IMG/VR virus record: IMGVR_UViG_3300020436_000051
Location: 1-30,852 of that record
Strand: one strand, 5' to 3'
Origin: a virus
Length of the DNA: 30,852 nt
This document shows positions 1 through 7,916 of the stretch, one piece after another. The notes beneath the pieces are model-generated. The model had not been told where the DNA came from. It was given only the letters and a program-made list of their open reading frames with translations, and searched no databases. The position numbers and the translations under genes were made by a program. The stretch's first letter is position 1. Each line of letters begins with the position of its first letter.

Positions 1-435
1 GGTTATAACATAACTTCCATACCAGCTGGTGACCAAGCTCGACTAGAAGAAGCACTTAATAATGTTCAGGATTCTTTTTGGGTAAGTAAAATAGTAGAGC
101 AAATAGGTAGGTGTGATGAAGCTGAGAAAAGAACTGATATGACTGGTAGTATAAACAATAATAATATTCCAAAAAATAGAATAGAAAGTATACTTGGTGA
201 TGTTGACCGTACTGTATCAACTTCTGATTTTAGACAAACTTTAAAAACTTGGACGGAAATTTATATTTATGAGACAGATAGGCTTGCAATGCATCTCTAC
301 GTACCCAATTACCGCAATCCAGAGCAGGCTAGATATAGATTTAATAGAGAGGGTGCAGAGTTTATACAAGCTCTCCCAGGACCAGCTGACGTTGCTGTAG
401 GGACACGGTTATTTTTAGAATCAAATCACAGGTAA
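1..435 (+). CDS. Virion structural protein, C-terminal part (5' truncated)
   Basis: The reading frame is open from the first base of the window, so this is the C-terminal end of a gene that starts upstream; the ATG at 139 is internal. The visible 144 residues are mostly polar, with a conserved-looking ending rich in Arg and aromatic residues (YVPNYRNPEQARYRF, then a Pro/Gly segment). No signal peptide or membrane segment is visible. The gene is followed after 6 bases by another small structural-type gene on the same strand, so it probably belongs to the late structural operon. I do not recognise the family; virion protein is inferred from context only. Confidence 0.6.
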   Translation, partial: GYNITSIPAGDQARLEEALNNVQDSFWVSKIVEQIGRCDEAEKRTDMTGSINNNNIPKNRIESILGDVDRTVSTSDFRQTLKTWTEIYIYETDRLAMHLYVPNYRNPEQARYRFNREGAEFIQALPGPADVAVGTRLFLESNHR

Positions 436-441
436 AGCACA

Positions 442-789
442 ATGGCAATAAATCACTTTCAAGATACAATATTTTTTACTGATGCCACTCTAATTACTCC
501 CGGAGATGGAACATCTTTACAAGTAGCTTTAAACAGTTTTTTCGCTACAAAAAGTTATACTCTTATAGTTACGGTTACTGAAATTGATACTAATGTTGTT
601 GTTCGTTTAGATGGAAGCATCGATGGGACAAACTATGCCCCAATTATTCCGGCTCAAACTATAACTTCGAATGGAACTTATGCATATAGTGTTGCAGATA
701 GACCAGTTAAATATATAAAAGGTGTGTTTGTGAGTGAGTCTGGCGGAGATAATTCTGCAACAGTCACTTTTAATTTAGCTGCTTTATAA
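442..789 (+). CDS. Small beta-rich virion protein
   Basis: A 115-residue protein, almost entirely alternating hydrophobic and polar residues with many Thr, Ser and Val, as in a beta-sandwich. It contains a segment reading VRLDGSIDGTNYAPI, a pattern common in small phage proteins that decorate tails or heads. There is no signal peptide or membrane segment. The style resembles the gene at 7917-8258, also a roughly 110-residue beta protein with a TVTF- or VAVSY-type final strand, but I see no strong identity. The stop codon is followed directly by the ATG of the next gene, which implies translational coupling. Function is inferred; no specific family is recognised. Confidence 0.6.
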   Translation: MAINHFQDTIFFTDATLITPGDGTSLQVALNSFFATKSYTLIVTVTEIDTNVVVRLDGSIDGTNYAPIIPAQTITSNGTYAYSVADRPVKYIKGVFVSESGGDNSATVTFNLAAL

Positions 790-1050
790 ATGTCTGTTTT
801 ACCTAGAACACAACTTGGTTATACATTAGGTATAAGAAGAGATAAGAATATTTATGGACAGGGAGAGAAGATTGCTAGAAACCCTTTTGAGGAAAGTAGA
901 GGGCGTACTAGAATGGCAGGTGACAGACGAGTAGATATCTTCACCGCAGAAAGGGACTACATGAGAGCCCCAACTGTTAGAGGAGATTACCTCCCTAATC
1001 GTTTTGTAGCATCTGTACCTGTATCTAGATTGGAGAAAACTGATGGCTAA
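790..1050 (+). CDS. Hypothetical basic virion-associated protein
   Basis: An 86-residue protein with many Arg residues (for example RTRMAGDRRVD) and no membrane segment. Its ATG abuts the previous stop (TAAATG). Its end overlaps the start of the Lys-rich gene at 1043 by 8 bases, the usual arrangement in compact phage operons. A reverse-strand ORF covers the same bases but is a shadow. The family is not recognised. A structural or assembly role is inferred only from its place between structural genes. Confidence 0.55.
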   Translation: MSVLPRTQLGYTLGIRRDKNIYGQGEKIARNPFEESRGRTRMAGDRRVDIFTAERDYMRAPTVRGDYLPNRFVASVPVSRLEKTDG

Positions 1051-1210
1051 AGGAAAAATGCCTCCCCAGCTTCTTGAATATTTTAAAAACAAAAACAAGA
1101 AGAAGGAAGATGGCAGTGGTGAAAAAATGTCTGATAAAGAAAAACGTAAAGAAGCTTTAGATAAAGCTAGAGATGCTAAAAGTAAAAAAGGAAAAAAAGA
1201 AGAAAAATAG
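1043..1210 (+). CDS. Short Lys-rich protein (MAKGKMPPQLLEYF type)
   Basis: A 55-codon gene that starts at an ATG inside the last codons of the preceding gene and ends at TAG 1208-1210. The N-terminus MAKGKMPPQLLEYF followed by a long Lys/Glu/Asp tail resembles tiny conserved proteins I have seen in marine phage structural operons. The composition is extremely charged and probably disordered or helical. The 8-base overlap with the upstream gene and the clean stop support it as real even though it is very short. The role is unknown; a scaffold-like or assembly function would be a guess. Confidence 0.55.
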   Translation: MAKGKMPPQLLEYFKNKNKKKEDGSGEKMSDKEKRKEALDKARDAKSKKGKKEEK

Positions 1211-1258
1211 GAAAAAAACCTTCCTATATAATTAAAGTAAGTTTCTTAAAAAGTAAAA

Positions 1259-2050
1259 GTGTCAAGTAGTAGTTCAAACAAACAACCTTTAATGGTGGAT
1301 CGCCCAGCAACCGCTTCCACATTATGCACGGTTTCTTCGGGTCAGTCTTTTCTAACAAGTTTGATACCAACATCAGTTGGTGGTGCTACAAAAGTATTTG
1401 ATGTTGATTCAGGATTGACAGATACTGCAATTAGTGGAGCGTATATAGACGAAATATTTTTTAGATATACAAAAAGAAGTCTTCAGGCTATAGATTCTTC
1501 AGCAGTTACAGCAGGTACATACTCTGCAGATAGCACTACTTGCACAGTGACAATAGCTAATGGACATAATTTAGAAATAGGACAAAATGTATTTTTAGAT
1601 TTTTCTACATATAGTTCAGGAACTGTTCCAAAAGACGATACTTTTGAGGTAAAAGACACAACTAACTTTACTTCTACAACATTTGATGTTGATATTCCTT
1701 CGTTAAGTGGACCAATTACAGGTAATGTAAATGCATCTTTGCCTACTGATTTTTGTTTTTATCTTGTAAGTACTGGAACAGTAACAAACGTAAATCAATT
1801 TTTCCCTTTATTTGTAGCAAGTATAGATTCTAGTCAGCAATATTACAGTTTAACTTTAAATGAGATACTGCCTCTCATAAATCATCCTACTGTTCAAGCT
1901 GGATCTAATTTTGGATCAGGTAATAATGAAATAGCTCCAAAACAAAGAGGTTTAATGTTAAAGAGAGGACAAGCTTTATATGTAGCTGCGAGTGGAGCTA
2001 CTGCTTTAACAAATGGATTTTATTGCAATGTACAGGGCGGTTTCTATTAA
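1259..2050 (+). CDS. Virion protein with one HxLxxG-type beta domain
   Basis: A 263-residue protein starting at GTG 1259. Residues about 85-160 hold a domain with the pattern CTVTIANGHNLEIGQNVFLDFST, then a T-x-F-x-V segment and a closing GPITGNV strand. The same domain occurs three times in the next gene. The rest is Ser/Thr/Gly-rich and lacks membrane segments. The C-terminal part (MLKRGQALYVAASG) looks like a jelly-roll or fibre-type fold. The gene lies between small structural genes and the 758-residue protein, 5 bases from the latter's start, so the two may form one tail substructure. Function is inferred. Confidence 0.65.
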   Translation: MSSSSSNKQPLMVDRPATASTLCTVSSGQSFLTSLIPTSVGGATKVFDVDSGLTDTAISGAYIDEIFFRYTKRSLQAIDSSAVTAGTYSADSTTCTVTIANGHNLEIGQNVFLDFSTYSSGTVPKDDTFEVKDTTNFTSTTFDVDIPSLSGPITGNVNASLPTDFCFYLVSTGTVTNVNQFFPLFVASIDSSQQYYSLTLNEILPLINHPTVQAGSNFGSGNNEIAPKQRGLMLKRGQALYVAASGATALTNGFYCNVQGGFY

Positions 2051-2055
2051 ACATA

Positions 2056-4332
2056 ATGGCATTCGAAATAAGAGATTTTGGTAAATCGTCAAATTTCGAT
2101 TTTAATAAAAAATTTAAAAATTTTGATAATAAACCAAAAGATCCAAGTATTTATCCAAGAGGATCTGATGGTTATGAATTAGAGAGCGAAGTAAAGTTTT
2201 ATAATCAAGATTCTTTGTGGACTAGATGGAGAAGAGGATATGAACTATATGTAATGATGCAAACAATATTAGGATCTACTTCTAAAGAAAGAGATAAAAG
2301 AGGAGATTACAGATTATTTTTTACATTTCAACAGTTTCCCGGAGTTTTTATTCCTGCAAGAATATTTACTTTTCCCTCAAAAAATAAAGAGTTAGGTGAA
2401 CATGTTTGTGGAATGAGAGATACAGATGGATTTAGTTTTTATGATTTTGGATTACCAATACTTGCTGTAAGATATTTAGCACCTTCAGTAGATGCAACTT
2501 ATCAACAAAACGGAACAACTTTAACTGTAACTAAAACAGATCATGGATTATTTCCTGGTGACGATGTTTTCTTTGATATTTCTACTGGAAATGCAATAGA
2601 TGAGACTTTACAAATTGTAAGTAAAACACAGAATACATTTACTGTTACAGCGACTAATTCTCAAACAACTTCGGGTGATGTTACATATCACAATTCAACA
2701 GCATTTAATGACACAAGATGGAGATTTGTGAGAGTTCAATTAAGAACTTTACCTACAGAGGTAGCTTTTCTTGCTGGTGAAAGAATGGCAGATCGAATAA
2801 TTGAAAAAGACCCCGGAATTTCTTCTACATATACAAGGTCAGGTTCTGAGGTAATTGTTACTTGTAGTTCAGTACATGGATTATCAACAGGTAATAAAGT
2901 GTTTTTAGATGTTAGTACTGGTAATGTTTCTTCTGGAAGATATACAATAGAAGTCACATCAAGTACTGAGTTTAAAGTTACTACAATAACAAGCGGAACC
3001 ACTTCAGGAAATCTTACTCTTAGCAGATTACTAAGAGGATTTAGGTATGACGATTATGTAGGATATACAGTTACAGGATCTGATGCAAATACTAATGAAA
3101 TTATTTTTCAAAAGAAAGATAGTTATGGAGCAAGAACTGTAGATACAATTGCTAAAACAACAGTACCAGCTCATAGAGGTTTTGCAGTAGGTAGATTTTT
3201 AACAACAGAATTAAGATGGAACTGTTCGTGTCAGGATTTTTCTAGAAGAGACAGTTATGATTTATTTAAAAGATCAAATAATTCAAGATTTCCTGTTACT
3301 CCTATAAGAGATACAAAACCCGGAAATGTTCTACAACCAGATGGAACTTTGAGTAATGAAAGAGATATACCCGGTACTTTCAGAGATTTAGGTTATGTAA
3401 CTATAAATAATTTTTACGAATTACCAGAATATGAAGATGAAAAAGAAAATTCTTTTCAAAATTTACAATATTATCAGCTTCGTTGGTGTAAGCATATTTA
3501 TGCAGCTATGTGGTCTTTAGTTCATGATGAAGGTAATGAGCCATTGAAATTAGCAGCAAAGTATTCTCAATCAGGAGTAAATATAACTGTTAATTTTGAA
3601 GATCATAATTTAAATAAAAACGATAAAATTCAATTAAATTTTACAAGCGGAAATGCTATCTCTGGAGAATACACAATAACTGATGTTCCGGATACAAATA
3701 GTTTTGTTGTTATTTATCCATTTGATGAGACAACCAGTGGTTATGTGACTGTTGAAAATTTAAAAAAACACGAATATGTAGGAGCATGGCTGTTAGAACC
3801 AAATGATAAACCTATAGGTAAAGGTCTTGAATCATGGGAAAGAAATTGGAGAAAAGAACAAGAAAAACTTAAAGAATCTGCAGAGATATTTGCTCTATAT
3901 AATCGTTCAACTAAATGGGAAGGTAATAAAGAAATTATTGGTAATTTTAACAATAAACAAAAAGTGGCTAATTTTGATCCATCGGTTGTAGCTATGACAT
4001 TGACAGATAGTTTGAAAAGAGATGCAAAAGGTGGATTAGATAGATCTGGAAAATCTTTAAATACAACAAATAGAATGATCGCAATGGTAAATAAATTATT
4101 TAATAAATCTCCAACAGTTTTAGATGATATAAAGTTTGGAATTATAAACAAACCTCTAATTGAATTTACTGATATTTTTGAATCAGGATTAATTAATTCA
4201 GGTGATTATATAAATGGTGAGCTTGTTGATTCTGCTGTAAACACAAGTAATCTTGATGCAAGTACTTATAATCCAGATACTAATCAGGATACAGTAGTAG
4301 ATGCAGGATTATATATAAATGTAGAGAGTTAA
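2056..4332 (+). CDS. Large tail/structural protein with triple beta domain and SWIM-like motif
   Basis: The frame is open from 2023, but ATG 2056, just after the upstream stop at 2050, is the sensible start; this gives 758 residues. Three copies of one roughly 60-residue domain lie near residues 148-205, 258-318 and 503-565. Each has the sequence 'VT...H.L..G..VFFD.STGN' and ends with TSG plus a beta strand. Between copies two and three, C390-S-C392 and C478-K-H480 (bases 3223-3231 and 3487-3495) form a CxC...CxH arrangement like a SWIM zinc finger, with a long 85-residue insertion. It is the largest gene here and lies just before the fibre array, so a tail or baseplate role is likely but not proven. 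Confidence 0.7.
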   Translation: MAFEIRDFGKSSNFDFNKKFKNFDNKPKDPSIYPRGSDGYELESEVKFYNQDSLWTRWRRGYELYVMMQTILGSTSKERDKRGDYRLFFTFQQFPGVFIPARIFTFPSKNKELGEHVCGMRDTDGFSFYDFGLPILAVRYLAPSVDATYQQNGTTLTVTKTDHGLFPGDDVFFDISTGNAIDETLQIVSKTQNTFTVTATNSQTTSGDVTYHNSTAFNDTRWRFVRVQLRTLPTEVAFLAGERMADRIIEKDPGISSTYTRSGSEVIVTCSSVHGLSTGNKVFLDVSTGNVSSGRYTIEVTSSTEFKVTTITSGTTSGNLTLSRLLRGFRYDDYVGYTVTGSDANTNEIIFQKKDSYGARTVDTIAKTTVPAHRGFAVGRFLTTELRWNCSCQDFSRRDSYDLFKRSNNSRFPVTPIRDTKPGNVLQPDGTLSNERDIPGTFRDLGYVTINNFYELPEYEDEKENSFQNLQYYQLRWCKHIYAAMWSLVHDEGNEPLKLAAKYSQSGVNITVNFEDHNLNKNDKIQLNFTSGNAISGEYTITDVPDTNSFVVIYPFDETTSGYVTVENLKKHEYVGAWLLEPNDKPIGKGLESWERNWRKEQEKLKESAEIFALYNRSTKWEGNKEIIGNFNNKQKVANFDPSVVAMTLTDSLKRDAKGGLDRSGKSLNTTNRMIAMVNKLFNKSPTVLDDIKFGIINKPLIEFTDIFESGLINSGDYINGELVDSAVNTSNLDASTYNPDTNQDTVVDAGLYINVES

Positions 4333-4334
4333 TT

Positions 4335-4769
4335 ATGGCAGTACAAATTCAAACAAGAAGATCAAGCACAGCTCATGACAGACCTTTTCCCACAAGATTA
4401 GGAACTGGTGAGTTAGCTTTAAATAATAATGATGTAAGCCCCGGATTATTTTTCGCTGATAATACAGCCTCACCAAGTACAGGATTAATAAAAGTAGGTC
4501 CTGTGCATATTGGTAATACTGCACCAAATAGTTCTGCAACTGGATTTACATCATCAAGCAAGGGTGAAACTTGGCTAGATACAGCAAGCACTCATATTTT
4601 TAAAATTTTTGATGGGACAACATTTCAATCTGTAAAAGCAGTGGCATCAGTATCTTCTGGACAACCTGCTAATCCAGTTGATGGACAATTACATTGGGAT
4701 ACATCTGGTGGTGGTAGTGGGGTACTAAAAATATATCTAGCTTCCAGTTCTGCTTGGGTGAATGTTTAA
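4335..4769 (+). CDS. Short tail fibre-like protein
   Basis: A 144-residue protein that starts 2 bases after the 758-residue gene. The N-terminus MAVQIQTRRSSTAHDRPF followed by GTGELALNNND is a variant of the 'RRGT...H..F.GA.GE...' N-terminal module that opens many phage fibres and is also at the start of the gene at 7511. The rest has the repeated G-x-T-W-L-D and G-Q-L-H-W-D phrases typical of cyanophage fibre shafts, ending in SSSAWVNV. It is probably a virion fibre or fibre adaptor at the host-contact end. Two reverse-strand ORFs here are shadows. Confidence 0.7.
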   Translation: MAVQIQTRRSSTAHDRPFPTRLGTGELALNNNDVSPGLFFADNTASPSTGLIKVGPVHIGNTAPNSSATGFTSSSKGETWLDTASTHIFKIFDGTTFQSVKAVASVSSGQPANPVDGQLHWDTSGGGSGVLKIYLASSSAWVNV

Positions 4770-5014
4770 TTAGTGTGATTTAATAAATGATCTAAAATTC
4801 TATCTAATTTAGTATGTACACCTTGCATTTCTCTTAAAAAATCTTCTTTTAAGACATAATCGTGAATTACACTATTTTTTAAATCATCCACTTCTCGTTG
4901 AATCTTATCAAATTTTCTATCTAATTTTTTATTAAAATTTCCCAAAGCCCTTGATATACCAGCAAAAGCTCCAACACTTCCTGAAATAATAGCAGCTATG
5001 ACTTGTGGTTCCAT
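4766..5014 (-). CDS. Small membrane protein with coiled coil, holin-like
   Basis: An 82-residue reverse-strand gene in an otherwise empty 300-base gap; its stop overlaps the end of the preceding fibre gene by 4 bases. Residues about 4-24 (VIAAIISGSVGAFAGI) form one membrane helix. A heptad-like charged helix follows (LDRKFDKIQREVDDL), then a conserved-looking HDYVLKEDFLREM segment and a second short helix. One membrane segment plus a cytoplasmic coiled coil fits small holin-like or accessory lysis proteins. I recall similar short proteins in cyanophages but cannot name a family. It is the only reverse gene in the first 16 kb. Confidence 0.6.
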   Translation of the reverse strand: MEPQVIAAIISGSVGAFAGISRALGNFNKKLDRKFDKIQREVDDLKNSVIHDYVLKEDFLREMQGVHTKLDRILDHLLNHTN

Positions 5015-5068
5015 ACTTTTATTATAATGGTAGGCACAGTTTAAAATAGATAATTATATATAATTAAC

Positions 5069-5599
5069 ATGGCAACAGGATACGAACCAAATATACAAGG
5101 AGCTATCTCTGTATTAAGAGATTTGATGGTAGCTAATAGTGTGAATATGACTCGTGAACCATACGATCCTAATTATAGAGGATTAGTGGATGCAGTTATT
5201 GATTTGAAAGAAGGATTTACAACATTTGCTCCTGCCAAAGTTACTTTTAATGCTATTGCTTTTGAGGATGTGTCCGAAGGTGATGCTTTATATATGAGAA
5301 CGAGCGATGGTCAAGTAGGAAAAGCTAGTGCTGCAGACGGAAGTGTAGAAAATGCATCTGTAATTGGATTTGCAAATCTTTCTGGTTTAGCAAATGAAAC
5401 TATACAAGTTGTCGTAGCCGGTCTAAAAGAGATTTCAGGTTTAAACGCAGGGGATTTATTCTTTTTATCTCCTACAACAGCTGGAGCAATAACTGTAACT
5501 CCTCCTTCATCTGCAGGTCAAGCAGTCGTGAGAATAGGTGAAGCTGCAAGTACAACTCTATTGTCTATTCAAATTGAACCTCCAGTTAAATTAAGTTAA
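5069..5599 (+). CDS. Virion beta-domain protein, tandem paralogue A
   Basis: A 176-residue protein. The C-terminal 120 residues have the pattern of a domain common on phage virions: 'G-D-A-L/V-Y-x-R-x-S-D-G-x-x-G-K-A' (near residues 70-90), 'A-x-V-I-G-F', a G-L-x-x-G-x-x-F-F-L-S segment, A-G-A-I-T, then P-P-S and VRIGEAASTTLLSI. The next gene encodes the same domain with the same ending (EPPVKLS against EPPVELS), so this is a tandem duplication. The N-terminal 50 residues (a NIQGA-type start) are also shared. Such domains usually belong to fibre shafts or capsid decorations. The start is 18 bases after an AT-rich tract. Confidence 0.7.
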   Translation: MATGYEPNIQGAISVLRDLMVANSVNMTREPYDPNYRGLVDAVIDLKEGFTTFAPAKVTFNAIAFEDVSEGDALYMRTSDGQVGKASAADGSVENASVIGFANLSGLANETIQVVVAGLKEISGLNAGDLFFLSPTTAGAITVTPPSSAGQAVVRIGEAASTTLLSIQIEPPVKLS

Positions 5600-6051
5600 T
5601 GGCTTATCAACCTTATCCTCCTAATGCTCAAGGTTTTACTGAAGCATTAATAGATTTAAAAACAAATTACCCAGGACAAATTACTAATAAAGTAAACGGA
5701 TTTGAAGCTGAGGCTTTTGAAAATGTAGTTCAAGGTGATGCTGTTTTTTCAAGAGCTAGTGATGGAAAATTAGGAAAAGCAATAGCAAATGATACCCAAG
5801 ATAAAGCAAGAGTAGTTGGTTTTGTGGAAACAACTACGTCTGCAGGTAATCTAGTCCGCTGTATTGTAGAAGGTGTTACTCCAATAACAGGATTAGAGTC
5901 TGGTAAAAAATATTTTTTATCAGCTAGTTCTGCAGGATCAATAACAAAAAATCCTCCAGTAAACTCAGGACATTTTGTTACAAGAGTAGGACAAGCTGCT
6001 ACTACTGCTTCATTAATAGTAAAGACAGAACCACCTGTTGAGTTAAGTTAA
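5599..6051 (+). CDS. Virion beta-domain protein, tandem paralogue B
   Basis: A 150-residue paralogue of the preceding gene, sharing its last base in a TAATG stop/start overlap. It keeps every landmark: GDAVFSRASDGKLGKA, RVVGFVE, a GLESGKKYFLS segment, AGSITKNPP, VTRVGQAATTASL and the PPVELS ending. It is 26 residues shorter than paralogue A because the N-terminal helix region is trimmed. Translational coupling suggests near-equal production, so the two may form a hetero-oligomer on the virion. The exact position (fibre or head decoration) cannot be read from the sequence. Confidence 0.7.
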   Translation: MAYQPYPPNAQGFTEALIDLKTNYPGQITNKVNGFEAEAFENVVQGDAVFSRASDGKLGKAIANDTQDKARVVGFVETTTSAGNLVRCIVEGVTPITGLESGKKYFLSASSAGSITKNPPVNSGHFVTRVGQAATTASLIVKTEPPVELS

Positions 6052-6074
6052 CAATTTAGTGGGATTAAAATAAA

Positions 6075-6082
6075 TATAAATA
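6075..6082 (+). promoter_or_regulatory. Possible T4-type late promoter (TATAAATA)
   Basis: An exact TATAAATA octamer lies in the 66-base gap before the long fibre gene at 6118, 36 bases from its ATG. T4-like phages, including cyanomyoviruses, use this octamer as the late promoter box. In DNA this AT-rich a chance match is quite possible, but its place in one of the few gaps of the fibre array supports it. A short TTCTT/AAGAA inverted repeat follows at about 6085-6100. Confidence 0.4.
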
Positions 6083-6117
6083 AGTTCTTTTGAACAAGAA
6101 TCTAATCTAGATATAAG

Positions 6118-7506
6118 ATGGCAACTAGAAAATCATTAGTACTTGTTTCAGGGCTTTTTGAGGAGTTAGATTCATCTTCTGATAAATTAGATTTTGCTGG
6201 TAATACAACTGCAGATTTAACTGAAAATACTAATCTTTATTACACTGATGCAAGATCAAGAGCTGCCGTATCTGTAACTGATTCTGGGGGTGATGGTAGT
6301 CTTTCATATAACAGTTCAACTGGAGTAATTACATATACAGGACCTTCTGCATCTGAAGTAAGAGCACATATAAGTGTGGCATCTGGTTCAGGATTAACTT
6401 TTTCTGGTGGTGAGATTGGGACATCCGCTATACCAAATTCCCAATTAGCAAATTCATCTTTGACAGTTGGAAGTACTTCTATTAATTTAGGAGCTACTGC
6501 AACAACGATTGCAGGTTTATCTGCTCTTACTTCCACCACTTTGACTGCAACAACTCTAGTTTCTGGGGTAGCAGACGCAGCAAACGCTATATCTATAGCT
6601 GGGGGAAATATAACTTTTGAAGGGTCAAGTGCTGATACTGACGAAATAATATTAACAGCAGCTGATGCATCAGGTGGAGATAAAACAATTACTCTTCCTA
6701 ACACAACTGGAACCGTTGCATTGACTAGTGATATTGTCTATCCAGTCACTTTGACAAACTCTGTCACATTAACAAATAAAACACTAGCTCTTGGTTCTAA
6801 CACAATATCTGGTACAACTGCAGAATTTAATACTGCATTGACTGATGGTTCGTTTGCTACACTGGCTGGTTCTGAAACTTTAACAAATAAAAGCCTTACT
6901 TCTCCTACTTTAACTGGATCTTCTACTTCTGCAGGTAGCATAATTTTTAAAGAAGATACAGATAATGGAACTAATTCAGCAACATTAGTAGGACCAGCTT
7001 CCACAGCCGATGTGACAATAACATTACCTGCTGAAACAGGTACTGTATTAACAACTGCTTCTTCAATTGCTAATAGTAATCTTGCAAATAGCACAATAAC
7101 GATAGGTAGTTCTTCTGTTGCATTAGGATCTAGTCAAACTACATTTACTGGAATAGCTTCAATTACTTCAACTGCTGTAGTAACAAATGACAGTGGGTTT
7201 AGAGTTAGAAATAATAGCGACAATACAAAAATAGTTGCACTTGATTGTTCTGGAATTACAGGAAGTACAACAAGGACATTAACAATACCTGATCAGGATG
7301 GAACAATTGCTTTAGTTGGAGGGGGATCAACTGAGTTTGCAGATGATGTTTTCAGAGTTACTGACAATGGGGATTCCAGCAAAAAATTAGCTTTTGAATG
7401 TTCTGGAATTACAGGTAGTACAACAAGAACCATGACTGTCCCTGACAGTGATGGGACAATAAGTACGGAGAGTTTTGCTACCGCAATAGCAGTAGCGTTA
7501 GGATAG
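6118..7506 (+). CDS. Tail fibre shaft protein
   Basis: A 462-residue Ser/Thr/Gly-rich repeat protein, fibrous in character. It contains repeated phrases common in cyanophage fibres: 'LTNKTL...P.LTGSS', a 'D-N-x-T-N-S-A-T-L-x-G-P-A-S-T-A-D-V-T' phrase, 'ITLPAETGTVLTT', and two near-identical segments reading LDCSGITGSTTRTLTIPDQDG and, near the end, ECSGITGSTTRTMTVPDSDG. It lacks a bulky C-terminal knob and ends in FATAIAVALG. The next gene ends in a similar LALIIALG, so this may be a shared assembly or docking tail. The role is a trimeric shaft that carries or extends receptor-binding parts (inferred). Confidence 0.75.
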   Translation: MATRKSLVLVSGLFEELDSSSDKLDFAGNTTADLTENTNLYYTDARSRAAVSVTDSGGDGSLSYNSSTGVITYTGPSASEVRAHISVASGSGLTFSGGEIGTSAIPNSQLANSSLTVGSTSINLGATATTIAGLSALTSTTLTATTLVSGVADAANAISIAGGNITFEGSSADTDEIILTAADASGGDKTITLPNTTGTVALTSDIVYPVTLTNSVTLTNKTLALGSNTISGTTAEFNTALTDGSFATLAGSETLTNKSLTSPTLTGSSTSAGSIIFKEDTDNGTNSATLVGPASTADVTITLPAETGTVLTTASSIANSNLANSTITIGSSSVALGSSQTTFTGIASITSTAVVTNDSGFRVRNNSDNTKIVALDCSGITGSTTRTLTIPDQDGTIALVGGGSTEFADDVFRVTDNGDSSKKLAFECSGITGSTTRTMTVPDSDGTISTESFATAIAVALG

Positions 7507-7510
7507 TATT

Positions 7511-7915
7511 ATGGCAACTCAAGTTCAATTTAGAAGAGGAACAACAGCTCAGCACAACAACTTTAGAGGTGCTGATGGAGAAGTAACTGTAGATACTTCT
7601 ATAAAAACTCTTGTAGTACATGACGCATTAACACCGGGTGGATTTCCTTTATTAAGACAGGATGCTTCTAATTCTGAATTAGTAAGAGGTTCTACTACTA
7701 ATTGTGCTTTAAAATTTTCTGGAGATTTTGATACAGGTATAATAAGTCCAGCTTCTGACGAGTTAGCTTTAGTTACTGGTGGGTCAAGTCGTCTTACAAT
7801 AGATTCTAATGGAGCTGCGACCTTTACAGGTAATGTCCAAATAAATGGACAATTATCAATTACTGGTAATGTTAACTCTGAGGAAAACTTAGCACTAATT
7901 ATTGCTTTAGGATAA
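7511..7915 (+). CDS. Tail fibre protein with Mtd-like N-terminal module
   Basis: A 134-residue protein beginning MATQVQFRRGTTAQHNNF, then GADGEVTVDTSIKTLVVHD. This is the N-terminal module seen in many phage fibres, including those related to the major tropism determinant. After it comes a short shaft with FSGDFDTGIISPASDELAL and a TGNVQINGQLSITGNV repeat. The C-terminus LALIIALG resembles that of the preceding fibre. It sits 4 bases after that gene and 1 base before the next, so it is in the same transcription unit. It is probably a short fibre or adaptor. A large reverse ORF here is a shadow. Confidence 0.7.
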   Translation: MATQVQFRRGTTAQHNNFRGADGEVTVDTSIKTLVVHDALTPGGFPLLRQDASNSELVRGSTTNCALKFSGDFDTGIISPASDELALVTGGSSRLTIDSNGAATFTGNVQINGQLSITGNVNSEENLALIIALG

Positions 7916-7916
7916 T

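Noticed and set aside
826-1098. Reverse ORF across two forward genes
   Set aside because: It is a shadow: the forward frames have coupled starts and stops and a recognisable start in the Lys-rich gene, while the reverse product has no motif.
6240-7094. Long reverse ORFs inside the fibre gene at 6118
   Set aside because: They arise because the Ser/Thr/Ala-rich codons leave few stops on the other strand; the fibre frame carries clear repeats.
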